In this document: positions 36,316 to 44,673 of the stretch, one piece after another
Numbering within the stretch: position 1 is the first letter of the stretch
How the letters are laid out: each line of letters begins with the position of its first letter
DNA from: Legionella fallonii LLAP-10
GTDB taxonomy: Bacteria; Pseudomonadota; Gammaproteobacteria; Legionellales; Legionellaceae
DNA: 64,000 nt
Direction of reading: 5' to 3'
NCBI RefSeq assembly: GCF_000953135.1
Contig: NZ_LN614827.1
Location: 1,021,001 to 1,085,000, forward strand
The notes under the pieces: generated by a model
What the model saw: the letters and a program-made list of their open reading frames with translations, nothing else
Told to the model about the DNA's origin: nothing
The model's database searches: none
Made by a program: the position numbers and the translations under genes

Positions 36316-37137
36316 TTAATTGCCTCTAAGCAACTCGTTGATGCTTACTTTAGCTCGGGTTTTTTCATCAACTTGTTTTACGATTACAGCGCAATATAAA
36401 CTGTGACTCCCATCTTCACTTGGTAAGCTACCTGCAACTACCACAGAACCAGCAGGAATTCGGCCATAAGTTATTGTCCCCGTTAGTCTATTGTATATTT
36501 TGGTACTTTGACCTAGATATACGCCCATAGATAGTACGGAGTTTCGCTCAACAATGACGCCTTCAACAACTTCAGAACGCGCCCCAATAAAACAATTATC
36601 TTCGATAATAGTAGGATTGGCTTGTAGGGGTTCTAGAACACCACCTATGCCAACGCCACCAGATAAATGCACGTTTTTTCCTATTTGGGCACACGAACCA
36701 ACAGTGGCCCAAGTATCAACCATTACGCCCTCATCTATATAAGCACCAATGTTGACGTAAGAGGGCATTAGTACTGTATTTTTTGCTATATAAGCTCCTC
36801 GACGCACTATGGCATGAGGTACAACTCTGACGCCGGATTGTTGGAATTGCTCATCAGTATATCCGTTGTATTTAAGAGGTACTTTGTCATAAAACTGACA
36901 AAATTCAGAATTAATTATTTGATTGGGGAATAGTTTAAAAGAGAGAAGAACCGCTTTTTTGATCCATTGATGAACTATCCATTGATCGTTTATTTTTTCG
37001 GCAACACGAAATTGTCCGTTGTTTAAACAAGAAAGTACTTCTTCAATAGCAGCTATTAGTTCAGGTTTCACTGTATTCATTGATAAATTTTGGCGTTGCT
37101 CAAAAGCTTCTTCAATAATAGTTTGTAGTGAATTCAT
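36316..37137 (-). CDS. dapD: tetrahydrodipicolinate N-succinyltransferase
   Basis: 273 residues from ATG 37137, which has AGGA 8 bases upstream and gives the expected N-terminus [15 protein letters not shown]; the longer frame adds 16 unsupported residues. Left-handed beta-helix hexapeptide repeats run from [20 protein letters not shown] through [16 protein letters not shown]. Catalyses succinylation of tetrahydrodipicolinate. The previous step to DapE, encoded next to it. Confidence 0.96.
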   Translation of the reverse strand: MNSLQTIIEEAFEQRQNLSMNTVKPELIAAIEEVLSCLNNGQFRVAEKINDQWIVHQWIKKAVLLSFKLFPNQIINSEFCQFYDKVPLKYNGYTDEQFQQSGVRVVPHAIVRRGAYIAKNTVLMPSYVNIGAYIDEGVMVDTWATVGSCAQIGKNVHLSGGVGIGGVLEPLQANPTIIEDNCFIGARSEVVEGVIVERNSVLSMGVYLGQSTKIYNRLTGTITYGRIPAGSVVVAGSLPSEDGSHSLYCAVIVKQVDEKTRAKVSINELLRGN

Positions 37138-37193
37138 ATGTATGTTCCTAATTAGATCCCGCAAACAAGTCACGGGAAGTGGCATTTACCATG

Positions 37194-38084
37194 TTATTTT
37201 AATGAAGCAATCAATTTATCCTTTACTGCCCATTGCTGATTGAGCCAATCTTTAAAATCATTTTGTATTTGATCATCACTAAGCAGTGTTCCTGAAGTAA
37301 ATTTTGGTGGGATGGGTAGCAGTCTAATATTTATTTTTACTGATTTGACTCGTTTGCAGAGAAAATCCCATAATGAATGATGCGCATCTGGATAAATAAT
37401 GGTTACATCTAATAAGCTAGTAATTTGTTGACCCATGGAACTAATAATAAAACTGATTCCACCAGCCTTAGGCTTTAACAAATGATCATAAGGTGAGTTT
37501 TGCTTTTCTTTTTTTGAGGTGGTAAATCGAGTTCCCTCAATAAAATTCATTATGGAGGCTGGGGTTTTCTTAAACGCTTCTACTGCCTTGCGTGTTGAAA
37601 TTAAATCTTTGCCTTGTTTATGAGGTTTTCTTGCTAAGTACTCTTTACTGTATCGCTTCATAAAAGGACAACCCATAGCCCACCAGGAAAAACCAAGAAG
37701 TGGCACCCATTTTAATTGATCTTTAATAAAGAATTTTAAAACAGGAATTTTACGGTTGAATAAGCGATGCAAAATGACTATATCAAGCCAACTTTGGTGA
37801 TTGGCTACTACTAAATACCAATCTTTTCTTCTTAGATTGTCTAATCCTGCAATTTCCAAATGAAGTTTTTGTACTTTATCTACATAAAGATTGTTAATAT
37901 CACACCAAACCATAGAGATGCCATCGACACAACGAGTACATAGTCTTTGCCATTTTTTATTGGGGAATAATTTCAATACTCCCATAAACAAAATCGGAAT
38001 AAAGCAAAGGGTGGTTGTTATGATAAGGATTAGTACAGCAATAATAGCGTATATTTGTCCTCCACGTTTTCTAGTTTTTTGCAT
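37194..38084 (-). CDS. YihG-like lysophospholipid acyltransferase
   Basis: About 296 residues. The true start is probably ATG 38084 (GGAG 9 bases upstream); a TTG five codons earlier extends the frame. Two N-terminal membrane segments precede NHQSWLDIVIL (HX4D motif) and FIEGTRFT (motif III, EGTR), with KAGGISFIISSMG after. Closest in outline to E. coli YihG, which acylates lysophosphatidic acid. Lies between the Cys/Met PLP enzyme and dapD in the same orientation. Confidence 0.85.
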   Translation of the reverse strand: MQKTRKRGGQIYAIIAVLILIITTTLCFIPILFMGVLKLFPNKKWQRLCTRCVDGISMVWCDINNLYVDKVQKLHLEIAGLDNLRRKDWYLVVANHQSWLDIVILHRLFNRKIPVLKFFIKDQLKWVPLLGFSWWAMGCPFMKRYSKEYLARKPHKQGKDLISTRKAVEAFKKTPASIMNFIEGTRFTTSKKEKQNSPYDHLLKPKAGGISFIISSMGQQITSLLDVTIIYPDAHHSLWDFLCKRVKSVKINIRLLPIPPKFTSGTLLSDDQIQNDFKDWLNQQWAVKDKLIASLK

Positions 38085-38133
38085 CGGTAACTGCTCCAAA
38101 AAAATTAATGCTAAGTCAAATAATCAGCATGCC

Positions 38134-39285
38134 CTATGATAGGGCATATTCTAAATCAGCTTGTAAATCACTGATATGCTCTATTCCTACTGAAAGTCGA
38201 ATAAAGCCGTCTTCAATTCCTAACTCCTGACGTTTTTTAGGGGGAATAGAGGCGTGAGTCATAATCGCGGGATGTTCAATTAAACTTTCAACGCCGCCAA
38301 GGCTTTCTGCAAGAGTAAATAATTCGCATCGTGATAGAAATCGCTTGGCAGTCTCAAGACCTCCATCGATTACCATGGAAATCATTCCGCCAAAGCCATG
38401 CATTTGTTCTTGAGCTAATGCATGTTGTGGGTGGCTTTTTAATCCAGGATAAATAACTTTTTTCACTTGCGCCTTGGTACTTAGCCAATTAGCTAGTTCT
38501 TCGGCGTTTTCACAATGGCGTTGCATTCGGATAGATAGCGTTTTTAAACTTCTTAGTACTAGGAAACTATCAAATGGCCCGGCGACACCTCCACAGGAAT
38601 TTTGTAAAAAACCGATCTTTTCTGCCAGAGAGGGATTATCACCCACTACAACGACACCACTGATCACATCTGAATGGCCATTTAGGTATTTTGTTGCAGA
38701 ATGAATCACTATGTCGAATCCTACTTCTATTGGACGTTGAATCCATGGTGTAGCAAAAGTATTGTCAACAACGGTAATGAGCTTATGCTTTTTAGCGAGT
38801 GCCGCGATTTCACGTAAATTAGCTAGTTTTAACATGGGATTTGACGGAGTTTCTAACCAAATTAAGCGAGTTTTCGGGGTGATGGCAGCCTCAATATTGT
38901 TCAGATTAGACATATCGACAAAGGAAAAGGATAAATTGGAAGTACGGGTTTTTACTTTATCAAATAATCTAAAAGTCCCTCCATAGAGATCATCCATTGC
39001 TATTACATGATCGCCTGCATCTAATAAGTCAATTACTGTATTAATTGCGGCCATTCCTGAGGCAAAAGCAAAGCCTTTTTGTCCTGATTCTAAACTGGCA
39101 ATACATGCCTCATAAGCGGATCGAGTGGGATTTTGAGTGCGAGAATATTCATAACCTAGATGCTCTCCTGGAGCTTTTTGTTTATAGGTAGAAGTAGCAT
39201 AAATCGGAGTCATAACTGCTCCTGTACTAGGACATGGTTCTTGGCCTGCGTGAATTGCGCGAGTATCAAAATGACTTTTTTTCAT
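38134..39285 (-). CDS. trans-sulphuration PLP enzyme (cystathionine gamma-synthase/lyase type)
   Basis: 383 residues, Cys/Met-metabolism PLP family: TRAIHAGQEPCPSTGAVMTP, YSRTQNPTR, ASGMAAI, VDNTFATPW and the PLP Lys in VIHSATKYLNGHSD. SLGGVESLIEHPAIMTH is the usual C-terminal block. From sequence alone I cannot separate gamma-synthase, beta-lyase and gamma-lyase activities. Legionella are cysteine auxotrophs, so its role in Cys/Met balance merits attention. Confidence 0.88.
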   Translation of the reverse strand: MKKSHFDTRAIHAGQEPCPSTGAVMTPIYATSTYKQKAPGEHLGYEYSRTQNPTRSAYEACIASLESGQKGFAFASGMAAINTVIDLLDAGDHVIAMDDLYGGTFRLFDKVKTRTSNLSFSFVDMSNLNNIEAAITPKTRLIWLETPSNPMLKLANLREIAALAKKHKLITVVDNTFATPWIQRPIEVGFDIVIHSATKYLNGHSDVISGVVVVGDNPSLAEKIGFLQNSCGGVAGPFDSFLVLRSLKTLSIRMQRHCENAEELANWLSTKAQVKKVIYPGLKSHPQHALAQEQMHGFGGMISMVIDGGLETAKRFLSRCELFTLAESLGGVESLIEHPAIMTHASIPPKKRQELGIEDGFIRLSVGIEHISDLQADLEYALS

Positions 39286-39379
39286 TCTCTTCCATTCCTT
39301 TTTTGTGATTTAAGTACTGCAGCGGATAAACAATTGCATTATACTAGGCGCACTATTATACATTTAGTTTATTATGTTC

Positions 39380-39406
39380 TAAAGTTAAATAAAGGACAGC
39401 CGATAA
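39380..39406 (+). promoter_or_regulatory. FliA (sigma-28) type promoter for the GGDEF-EAL gene
   Basis: TAAAGTTA (39380-39387), exactly 11 bases, then GCCGATAA (39399-39406). Consensus is TAAAGTTT-N11-GCCGATAA, so only one position differs. Start expected near 39413, about 25 bases before ATG 39438. Confidence 0.75.
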
Positions 39407-39437
39407 ATACTTAGTAAGATATTCTAGTGAGGGATGC

Positions 39438-41756
39438 ATGCGTAGGCAAGAAATCGATTATGAAAAAGTTGCCTCTGCCGCAGAATTGATCAAAAAGAGG
39501 GGCAAAGACCCCTCTTTGACAGACATTGGAGAAGTGTTAGGAATCGTTGGAACACATCCCGAGTTATCTGTTTTGCTTGAGCAGTGGTATCATAATCAAC
39601 CCGAATTTAAACGTACTCAAAATAGACCGTTGACTGATAATATTTCAATCAAAACGGATGAAATTGTTAAAAAGAATACCGAGCTGGAAAAGTCTCTATC
39701 TATATTGCGCGCTACTCTAGAATCAACTGCTGATGGAATTATGATGGTTAACGGCCAAGGAGCCGTTGTTGATTGGAATCAGAAATTTGTTGAAATGTGG
39801 CGTATTCCTTCTTATATGATGGAATCTGGAAAAGAAAGCATTAGTTTTGATTATATTTTAGAGCAATTAACCGATCCCCAATCATTGATTTCTGATGTGC
39901 AATACCTTTATCAAAATCCCGAATGGCAAGGTGAGTTACCTGAGCTAACTTTTAAAGACGGTCGTATTTATGAACGTTTTACTCAACCACAACGTGTCGG
40001 TAATCAAATAGTAGGACGAGTCTATAGTTTCCGTGATGTAACCCAAAAGCGTATGGCTTTAGACGAGCTGCGTATTCGTGAGCGAGCTATTGAAGCCAGT
40101 ACCCATGGAATAGCAATCATTGATATTTCTAAAAATGAAAATAAAGTGATTTATGTTAATAAAGCTTTTGAAAGGACGACTGGTTATCCTGAAATGCAAG
40201 CTCTAGGAAAGAGCTTACATACTTTACAAGGAATAGATGTTGATGAAGTGAATAATAAGAGAATCCAACTGGCTATAAGAGAGCTACGAGAAGAAACCGT
40301 TGAGATGGAAAATATTCGCAGAAATGGCGAAGTATTTTGGTGCGAAATCAGCGTGGCTCCTGTAAAAGATCTTTTAGGCCATGTGAAACATTATGTATGT
40401 ATTTTAAATGACATAACCCAACGTCGGGATATGGAAAATCAACTCATAATGCAGGCCACTTATGATTCTCTGACCAATCTACCCAATCGGGTCTTGTTAA
40501 TGGACCGGGTGGAACAAGCTATTTTGCAAGCAAAAAAGAAAAATACAATATTAGCATTTTTATTTTTGGACTTAGATCGTTTTAAAATGACCAATGATAC
40601 CTTAGGTCATAATATGGGTGATAAATTATTACAATTTATTGCTAATCGTTTGTTAATTGCTACTGATGATTTTGACACCGTAGCCCGATTAGGGGGAGAT
40701 GAGTTTGTTATTTTGCTTTCTAATCTTGATGAGATGAAGCAAGCGGAAACCATGGCTCAAGATTTGTTACATGCAATAGCAAGACCGATCCAAATTGATC
40801 AGCATAGCCTAAAAATTACAGCTAGTCTTGGCATCAGTTTTTATCCGCGTGACGGACAAGATTATGAGTCCTTAATGAAAAGCGCTGATTTATCTATGTA
40901 TCATGCAAAAGATAACGGACGAAATACCTATAGAGTTTTCGAACCTGAGATGAATCGAAGGGTTATCAATCATATGCAGTTGGATACCGCTTTAAGAGAT
41001 GCGTTAAAAAATCATGAGTTGTATTTGGTATATCAGCCCTTAATTGATTTGAAGCGTTCTAAAGTAGTAGGGTTTGAAGCTTTATTACGTTGGAATAGTA
41101 AAAATTTAGGTATGGTAAGCCCAGTAAATTTTATTCCTATGGCTGAAGAAAACGGGTTGATTCTTGATATAGGGGAATGGGTACTAAGAGAAGCTTGTAC
41201 ACAGCTTAAAAGTTGGCAAAAGCAAGGGCTTAAAAATTTAAGTGTTGCGGTCAATATATCTGGACGCCAATTTCGTCAAACTAACCTACCTGATTTGGTG
41301 GCGGAAATTTTGAAAAGTACAGGTCTTCAGTCCAAGCATTTAGAGCTTGAGTTGACTGAGAGTTTGTTAATTGAGGACATTGAACACGTTGTTGAAACCA
41401 TGTATGCATTAAAAGATATGGGTATTAAGTTAGTCATTGATGATTTTGGAACAGGGTATTCAAGCTTGTCTTACTTGAAGCAGTTTCCGGTAGATAAATT
41501 AAAAATTGATCGTTCTTTTATTAGTGAAATGGCTACGAACCAAAATGATGCGGCCATTGCTAAAGCCATTATTAATTTAGGGCATAGCCTGAATATAGAG
41601 GTACTGGCAGAAGGAATAGAAAACGAATTTCAGCGAGATTTTATTACTGCTCATGGCTGTGATTTTGCTCAAGGGTATTATTATAAAGCACCAGAAACCG
41701 CTGATAAAATTTATGAATTTATACGCGGCCTTCATGATGCAAAAATTAAGAATTAA
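39438..41756 (+). CDS. PAS-GGDEF-EAL c-di-GMP signalling protein with KfrA-like N-terminus
   Basis: 772 residues. Residues 1-60 resemble the KfrA N-terminal DNA-binding domain (DYEKVASAAELIKKRGKDPS). Residues about 75-130 hold a coiled coil and first PAS, a second PAS-PAC follows (YVNKAFERTTGY; FWCEISVAPVKD). GGDEF is intact (ARLGGDEFVILL); the RxxD inhibitory site five residues upstream is DDFD, so not conserved. EAL is intact (GFEALLRW, ELTES, DDFGTGYSS, LAEGIE). Both cyclase and phosphodiesterase activity are possible. A sigma-28-like promoter implies expression with flagella. Confidence 0.93.
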   Translation: MRRQEIDYEKVASAAELIKKRGKDPSLTDIGEVLGIVGTHPELSVLLEQWYHNQPEFKRTQNRPLTDNISIKTDEIVKKNTELEKSLSILRATLESTADGIMMVNGQGAVVDWNQKFVEMWRIPSYMMESGKESISFDYILEQLTDPQSLISDVQYLYQNPEWQGELPELTFKDGRIYERFTQPQRVGNQIVGRVYSFRDVTQKRMALDELRIRERAIEASTHGIAIIDISKNENKVIYVNKAFERTTGYPEMQALGKSLHTLQGIDVDEVNNKRIQLAIRELREETVEMENIRRNGEVFWCEISVAPVKDLLGHVKHYVCILNDITQRRDMENQLIMQATYDSLTNLPNRVLLMDRVEQAILQAKKKNTILAFLFLDLDRFKMTNDTLGHNMGDKLLQFIANRLLIATDDFDTVARLGGDEFVILLSNLDEMKQAETMAQDLLHAIARPIQIDQHSLKITASLGISFYPRDGQDYESLMKSADLSMYHAKDNGRNTYRVFEPEMNRRVINHMQLDTALRDALKNHELYLVYQPLIDLKRSKVVGFEALLRWNSKNLGMVSPVNFIPMAEENGLILDIGEWVLREACTQLKSWQKQGLKNLSVAVNISGRQFRQTNLPDLVAEILKSTGLQSKHLELELTESLLIEDIEHVVETMYALKDMGIKLVIDDFGTGYSSLSYLKQFPVDKLKIDRSFISEMATNQNDAAIAKAIINLGHSLNIEVLAEGIENEFQRDFITAHGCDFAQGYYYKAPETADKIYEFIRGLHDAKIKN

Positions 41757-41806
41757 TGGCTAAGCTATTACCGTCTGAGTTCTCAAGAAAAATCTTTGAA
41801 GCAAAT

Positions 41807-41840
41807 GTAGCCTTGATGTACCACAAGCGTAATCAAGGTC
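41807..41840. repeat. GTAGCCTTG-family repeat
   Basis: GTAGCCTTGAT and ATCAAGGT arms around GTACCACAAGCGTA. Member of the family seen at 23165. Confidence 0.5.
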
Positions 41841-42281
41841 TTATTCTAATCTTGCCAATAGACTCAGGCACAAAACAATTCATCATTTATCTAATGAACT
41901 CATAAATCCGGTACAATTCTTGCAGGGCTTTAAATAAGTAATAACGTGTAATTGTTAGCGCATTGAAATGGCGTTACTTTATACAGTTGCACTATTTTAT
42001 TTTTTGGTAAAAAACCAAGGGATATATATGGATAATAGTAAGTGTTTACGTAATGGAACATGATCGTAACTGTTCATGGCCTATAGTCTTGAATGTAGTA
42101 ATGTGCCCCCTAAGCATCATGTGCTAAGGTCGAGGTTAAGTATTGTGCTCATCTAATGGGTTTTGTTGATGACAGGCATAGACTTTGAGCTATGGAGTAA
42201 ACGGGGAATTGTAGGTTGGGTTTTGGCCCAACAAAGAATATGTTGATTTAAACAAGAGTCCTATTTTGGGTCAAGACCAAA

Positions 42282-42297
42282 CTTACTTTAAAGTAAG
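42282..42297. promoter_or_regulatory. 16-bp perfect palindrome, operator candidate
   Basis: CTTACTTTAAAGTAAG is its own reverse complement and lies 50 bases upstream of the kmo-like start codon. A TetR- or MarR-type operator is possible; no cognate regulator is encoded nearby. Confidence 0.35.
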
Positions 42298-42346
42298 GAT
42301 TAGGGAGAAGACATAACGTACAAAGATCCTAATTTAAGGAGGAATA

Positions 42347-43696
42347 ATGCAAAAAATTACTATTATTGGTGGCGGTTTAGCTGGAACTCTTTGCTCCTTA
42401 TATTTGGCTAGACGTGGCTATGTGGTTGAGCTATTTGAGTCAAGAGCTGACATACGTAATAGTCCGGTTGATTATGGGCGCTCTATTAATTTGGCTCTTT
42501 CTTGCAGAGGAATTACCGGCTTACAAGCAATGAATTTAATGGATGAAGTCAATAAAATCATGGTTCCAATGCGTGCACGGGCAATACATCAACTTAATGG
42601 AGATGTGCAATATCAACCTTTTGGTCGACATCAAAATGAGTATATTAATGCTATTTCACGCACCGATCTCAATGCATTATTACTTAATAAAGCGGAACAA
42701 TACGAAAATATTCATTTACATTTTGAAATGAAATTGCAACATATTGATTTTTTTAATAAAAAAATCCGGTTTCAAATTGAGGACGGAGAATCTATTGAAC
42801 ATACTTACCAACGATTAATAGGAGCTGATGGGGCTCATTCTTATTTGAGAGATGCCTTAAAAGAGGTTGGTCTAGTTGAGGCAACTCGAGATTTTTTATC
42901 TCATGGCTATAAAGAATTATCAATAAGTAAAAATCATACAGTAGGTATGGCTCGAGAACATCTCCATCTTTGGCCACGAGATTCTTTTATGTTGCTTGGT
43001 AACCCTAATCCTGACGATTCAATTACTGGTTCTTTATTTTTGTCTAATGAAGGGGATAATAGTTTTGCCACCTTAGATAATGAAGAGCGTTTAATCGCTT
43101 TCTTTAGTAAGGAGTTTCCTGACGCTTATAAGGTAATGCCTCAGTTGGTTCGAGAGTTTTTTGAAAATCCTACAGGTCATATGAGTACTATAAAATGTAC
43201 CCCTTGGTATTATAAAGATGAATGTTTATTAATTGGGGATGCCGCGCACGGAATTATTCCCTTTTTTGGACAAGGAATGAATAGTGCCTTTGAGGATTGT
43301 CGTATTCTTGATGAGCTATTAAATCAATTTAAAGATGATTGGTCTAAAGTAATGCCCGTTTTCTATGGACAACGAAAGATCAACACTGATGCTGTAGCAA
43401 AAATGTCTATGGACAATTACCACGAAATCCATTCCGATATCCGAAGTCCTAAGTTTTTACTGCAAAAACAAATTGAACGTGAACTAATGCATCGTTATCC
43501 TGATCGTTATGCATCAAAACATGTATTAGTGATGTTTACTAATACTCCCTATGCTCAGGCTATGGCAGTAGGGGAGTTACAGGCGACATTTTTAAATGAA
43601 ATTTGTCATTCCATAAATGAAGTAAGTGAGGTAAATTGGCTGGAAGTCGATAAATTAATGATTAATTATGACAAAAAATTGGCAAATATTTTTTAG
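42347..43696 (+). CDS. kmo: kynurenine 3-monooxygenase-like flavoprotein
   Basis: 449 residues, class A FAD monooxygenase: IIGGGLAGTLCSLYLARRGY (Rossmann), RSINLALSCRG (KMO-type block), GADGAHSYLRDA and LIGDAAHGIIPFFGQGMNSA (second FAD motif). The size and the C-terminal helices fit kynurenine 3-monooxygenase, hydroxylating kynurenine with NADPH and O2. AAGGAGGAATA precedes ATG. No other kynurenine pathway gene is in the window, and the next genes encode unusual oxidases, so the substrate may differ. Confidence 0.88.
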   Translation: MQKITIIGGGLAGTLCSLYLARRGYVVELFESRADIRNSPVDYGRSINLALSCRGITGLQAMNLMDEVNKIMVPMRARAIHQLNGDVQYQPFGRHQNEYINAISRTDLNALLLNKAEQYENIHLHFEMKLQHIDFFNKKIRFQIEDGESIEHTYQRLIGADGAHSYLRDALKEVGLVEATRDFLSHGYKELSISKNHTVGMAREHLHLWPRDSFMLLGNPNPDDSITGSLFLSNEGDNSFATLDNEERLIAFFSKEFPDAYKVMPQLVREFFENPTGHMSTIKCTPWYYKDECLLIGDAAHGIIPFFGQGMNSAFEDCRILDELLNQFKDDWSKVMPVFYGQRKINTDAVAKMSMDNYHEIHSDIRSPKFLLQKQIERELMHRYPDRYASKHVLVMFTNTPYAQAMAVGELQATFLNEICHSINEVSEVNWLEVDKLMINYDKKLANIF

Positions 43697-43858
43697 GAAA
43701 AAATAATTTGTTCATTTTAAAGAATATTTTTTGGTCAAAAAATTGTCAGATGCATTAGAAACAGGGGCATTTTTTTGTCGCTACCTGGGGATTTATCGTG
43801 GGGAAAAGGAAAAAACAGTAATTTATAGGTCTTTATTTGATAAAAAAGGTAAAAAAGT

Positions 43859-43874
43859 TGGCACGTCAGCTGCA
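43859..43874 (+). promoter_or_regulatory. sigma-54-like promoter upstream of the diiron protein gene
   Basis: TGGCACGTCAGCTGCA has GG-N10-GC spacing and matches TGGCACG-N4-TTGCW except for one base. It is about 45 bases before ATG 43918 and within the gap after the kmo-like gene. Chance occurrence cannot be excluded. Confidence 0.5.
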
Positions 43875-43917
43875 AGGATTAAATTGTCAATAAATATTTT
43901 CCTTGGAGTCAGTCATC

Positions 43918-44673
43918 ATGAAAACTATTCAAACTTATATAGATTCAAAACAAAGCGAGTTTATGAGCCATCCTTTTTTTAGTTTATTAGAACAACTAAA
44001 TAGCCTTGAAGAAATTAGCTATTTTGTTCCTGAACTAACTTTTTGGGCTATGACATTCCAAGATATACTCCGTATTAATGAAGAAAGAGTTAATGATCCT
44101 TATCTTAAGAAAGTTGCTCGTCACCATAGATTAGAAGATGCAGGTCATGAAAAATGGTTTTTGAGCGATAAAAAATACATGAGTCAATTTAGTCAAGATC
44201 CATCTTGTGGCCGAGATGATGTAGCTTGGCTATACTGTAAAGACTCTCAATTAATTCGGGATGCTGCCTACACAATAATGGCAGAAATGTATCAATTGGA
44301 TGAAGAAATTTTAAATGTTGCTTTACTGTTAACGATAGAATCATCAGGACATGTGTTCTTTGAAAAGGTAGTCCAGCAAGTGAGGAAAACTGGGGAAGAT
44401 AAAAATCTTAAATACTTCTCTAGTTCTCACTTAGAAGTAGAGTTGGCACACGCTCTATTCGAAGAAGAAATGGAACGAAATATCTTCGCAAGAAGACTAC
44501 CAATCAATACACGTCGTGAAGGATTAAAAATGGTAGATAGATGTTATGCAGCATTCAATAAGATGCTAGATGGACTAGTTATTGCATGTACTAAACGATT
44601 AGAACAAGCTAAAGAAAGGAATCAACATGTCGTCACTCAACCAGTGGAATTCAGTAGTAATCAAGCAGCATAA
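43918..44673 (+). CDS. haem-oxygenase-like diiron (HDO/CADD-type) protein
   Basis: 251 residues from ATG 43918 (GGAG 9 bases upstream; a TTG five codons earlier is less likely). All-helical. Candidate metal ligands: RHHRLEDAGHEKWF (His70, Glu73, His77), IESSGH (Glu141, His145) and HLEVELAH, a His171-x3-Glu175-x2-His178 pattern that parallels the HxxxDxxH motif of CADD-type enzymes. Such enzymes use O2 for N-oxygenation, decarboxylation or C-C cleavage. Its 3' end overlaps the next gene by 47 bases, so the two are translated together. Confidence 0.65.
   Translation: MKTIQTYIDSKQSEFMSHPFFSLLEQLNSLEEISYFVPELTFWAMTFQDILRINEERVNDPYLKKVARHHRLEDAGHEKWFLSDKKYMSQFSQDPSCGRDDVAWLYCKDSQLIRDAAYTIMAEMYQLDEEILNVALLLTIESSGHVFFEKVVQQVRKTGEDKNLKYFSSSHLEVELAHALFEEEMERNIFARRLPINTRREGLKMVDRCYAAFNKMLDGLVIACTKRLEQAKERNQHVVTQPVEFSSNQAA

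Larger units (their letters stand above)
41757..42346. other. 590-bp intergenic region before the kmo-like gene
   Basis: No gene. Holds a GTAGCCTTGATG repeat (41807-41840), GTTGGGTTTTGGCCCAAC hairpin near 42213-42230, a perfect CTTACTTTAAAGTAAG palindrome (42282-42297) and a strong ribosome site AAGGAGG before ATG 42347. Confidence 0.45.

Noticed and set aside
43731..43982. Plus-strand frame between the kmo-like and diiron genes
   Set aside because: It overlaps the sigma-54-like promoter and the start of the diiron gene, and no ribosome site precedes it.
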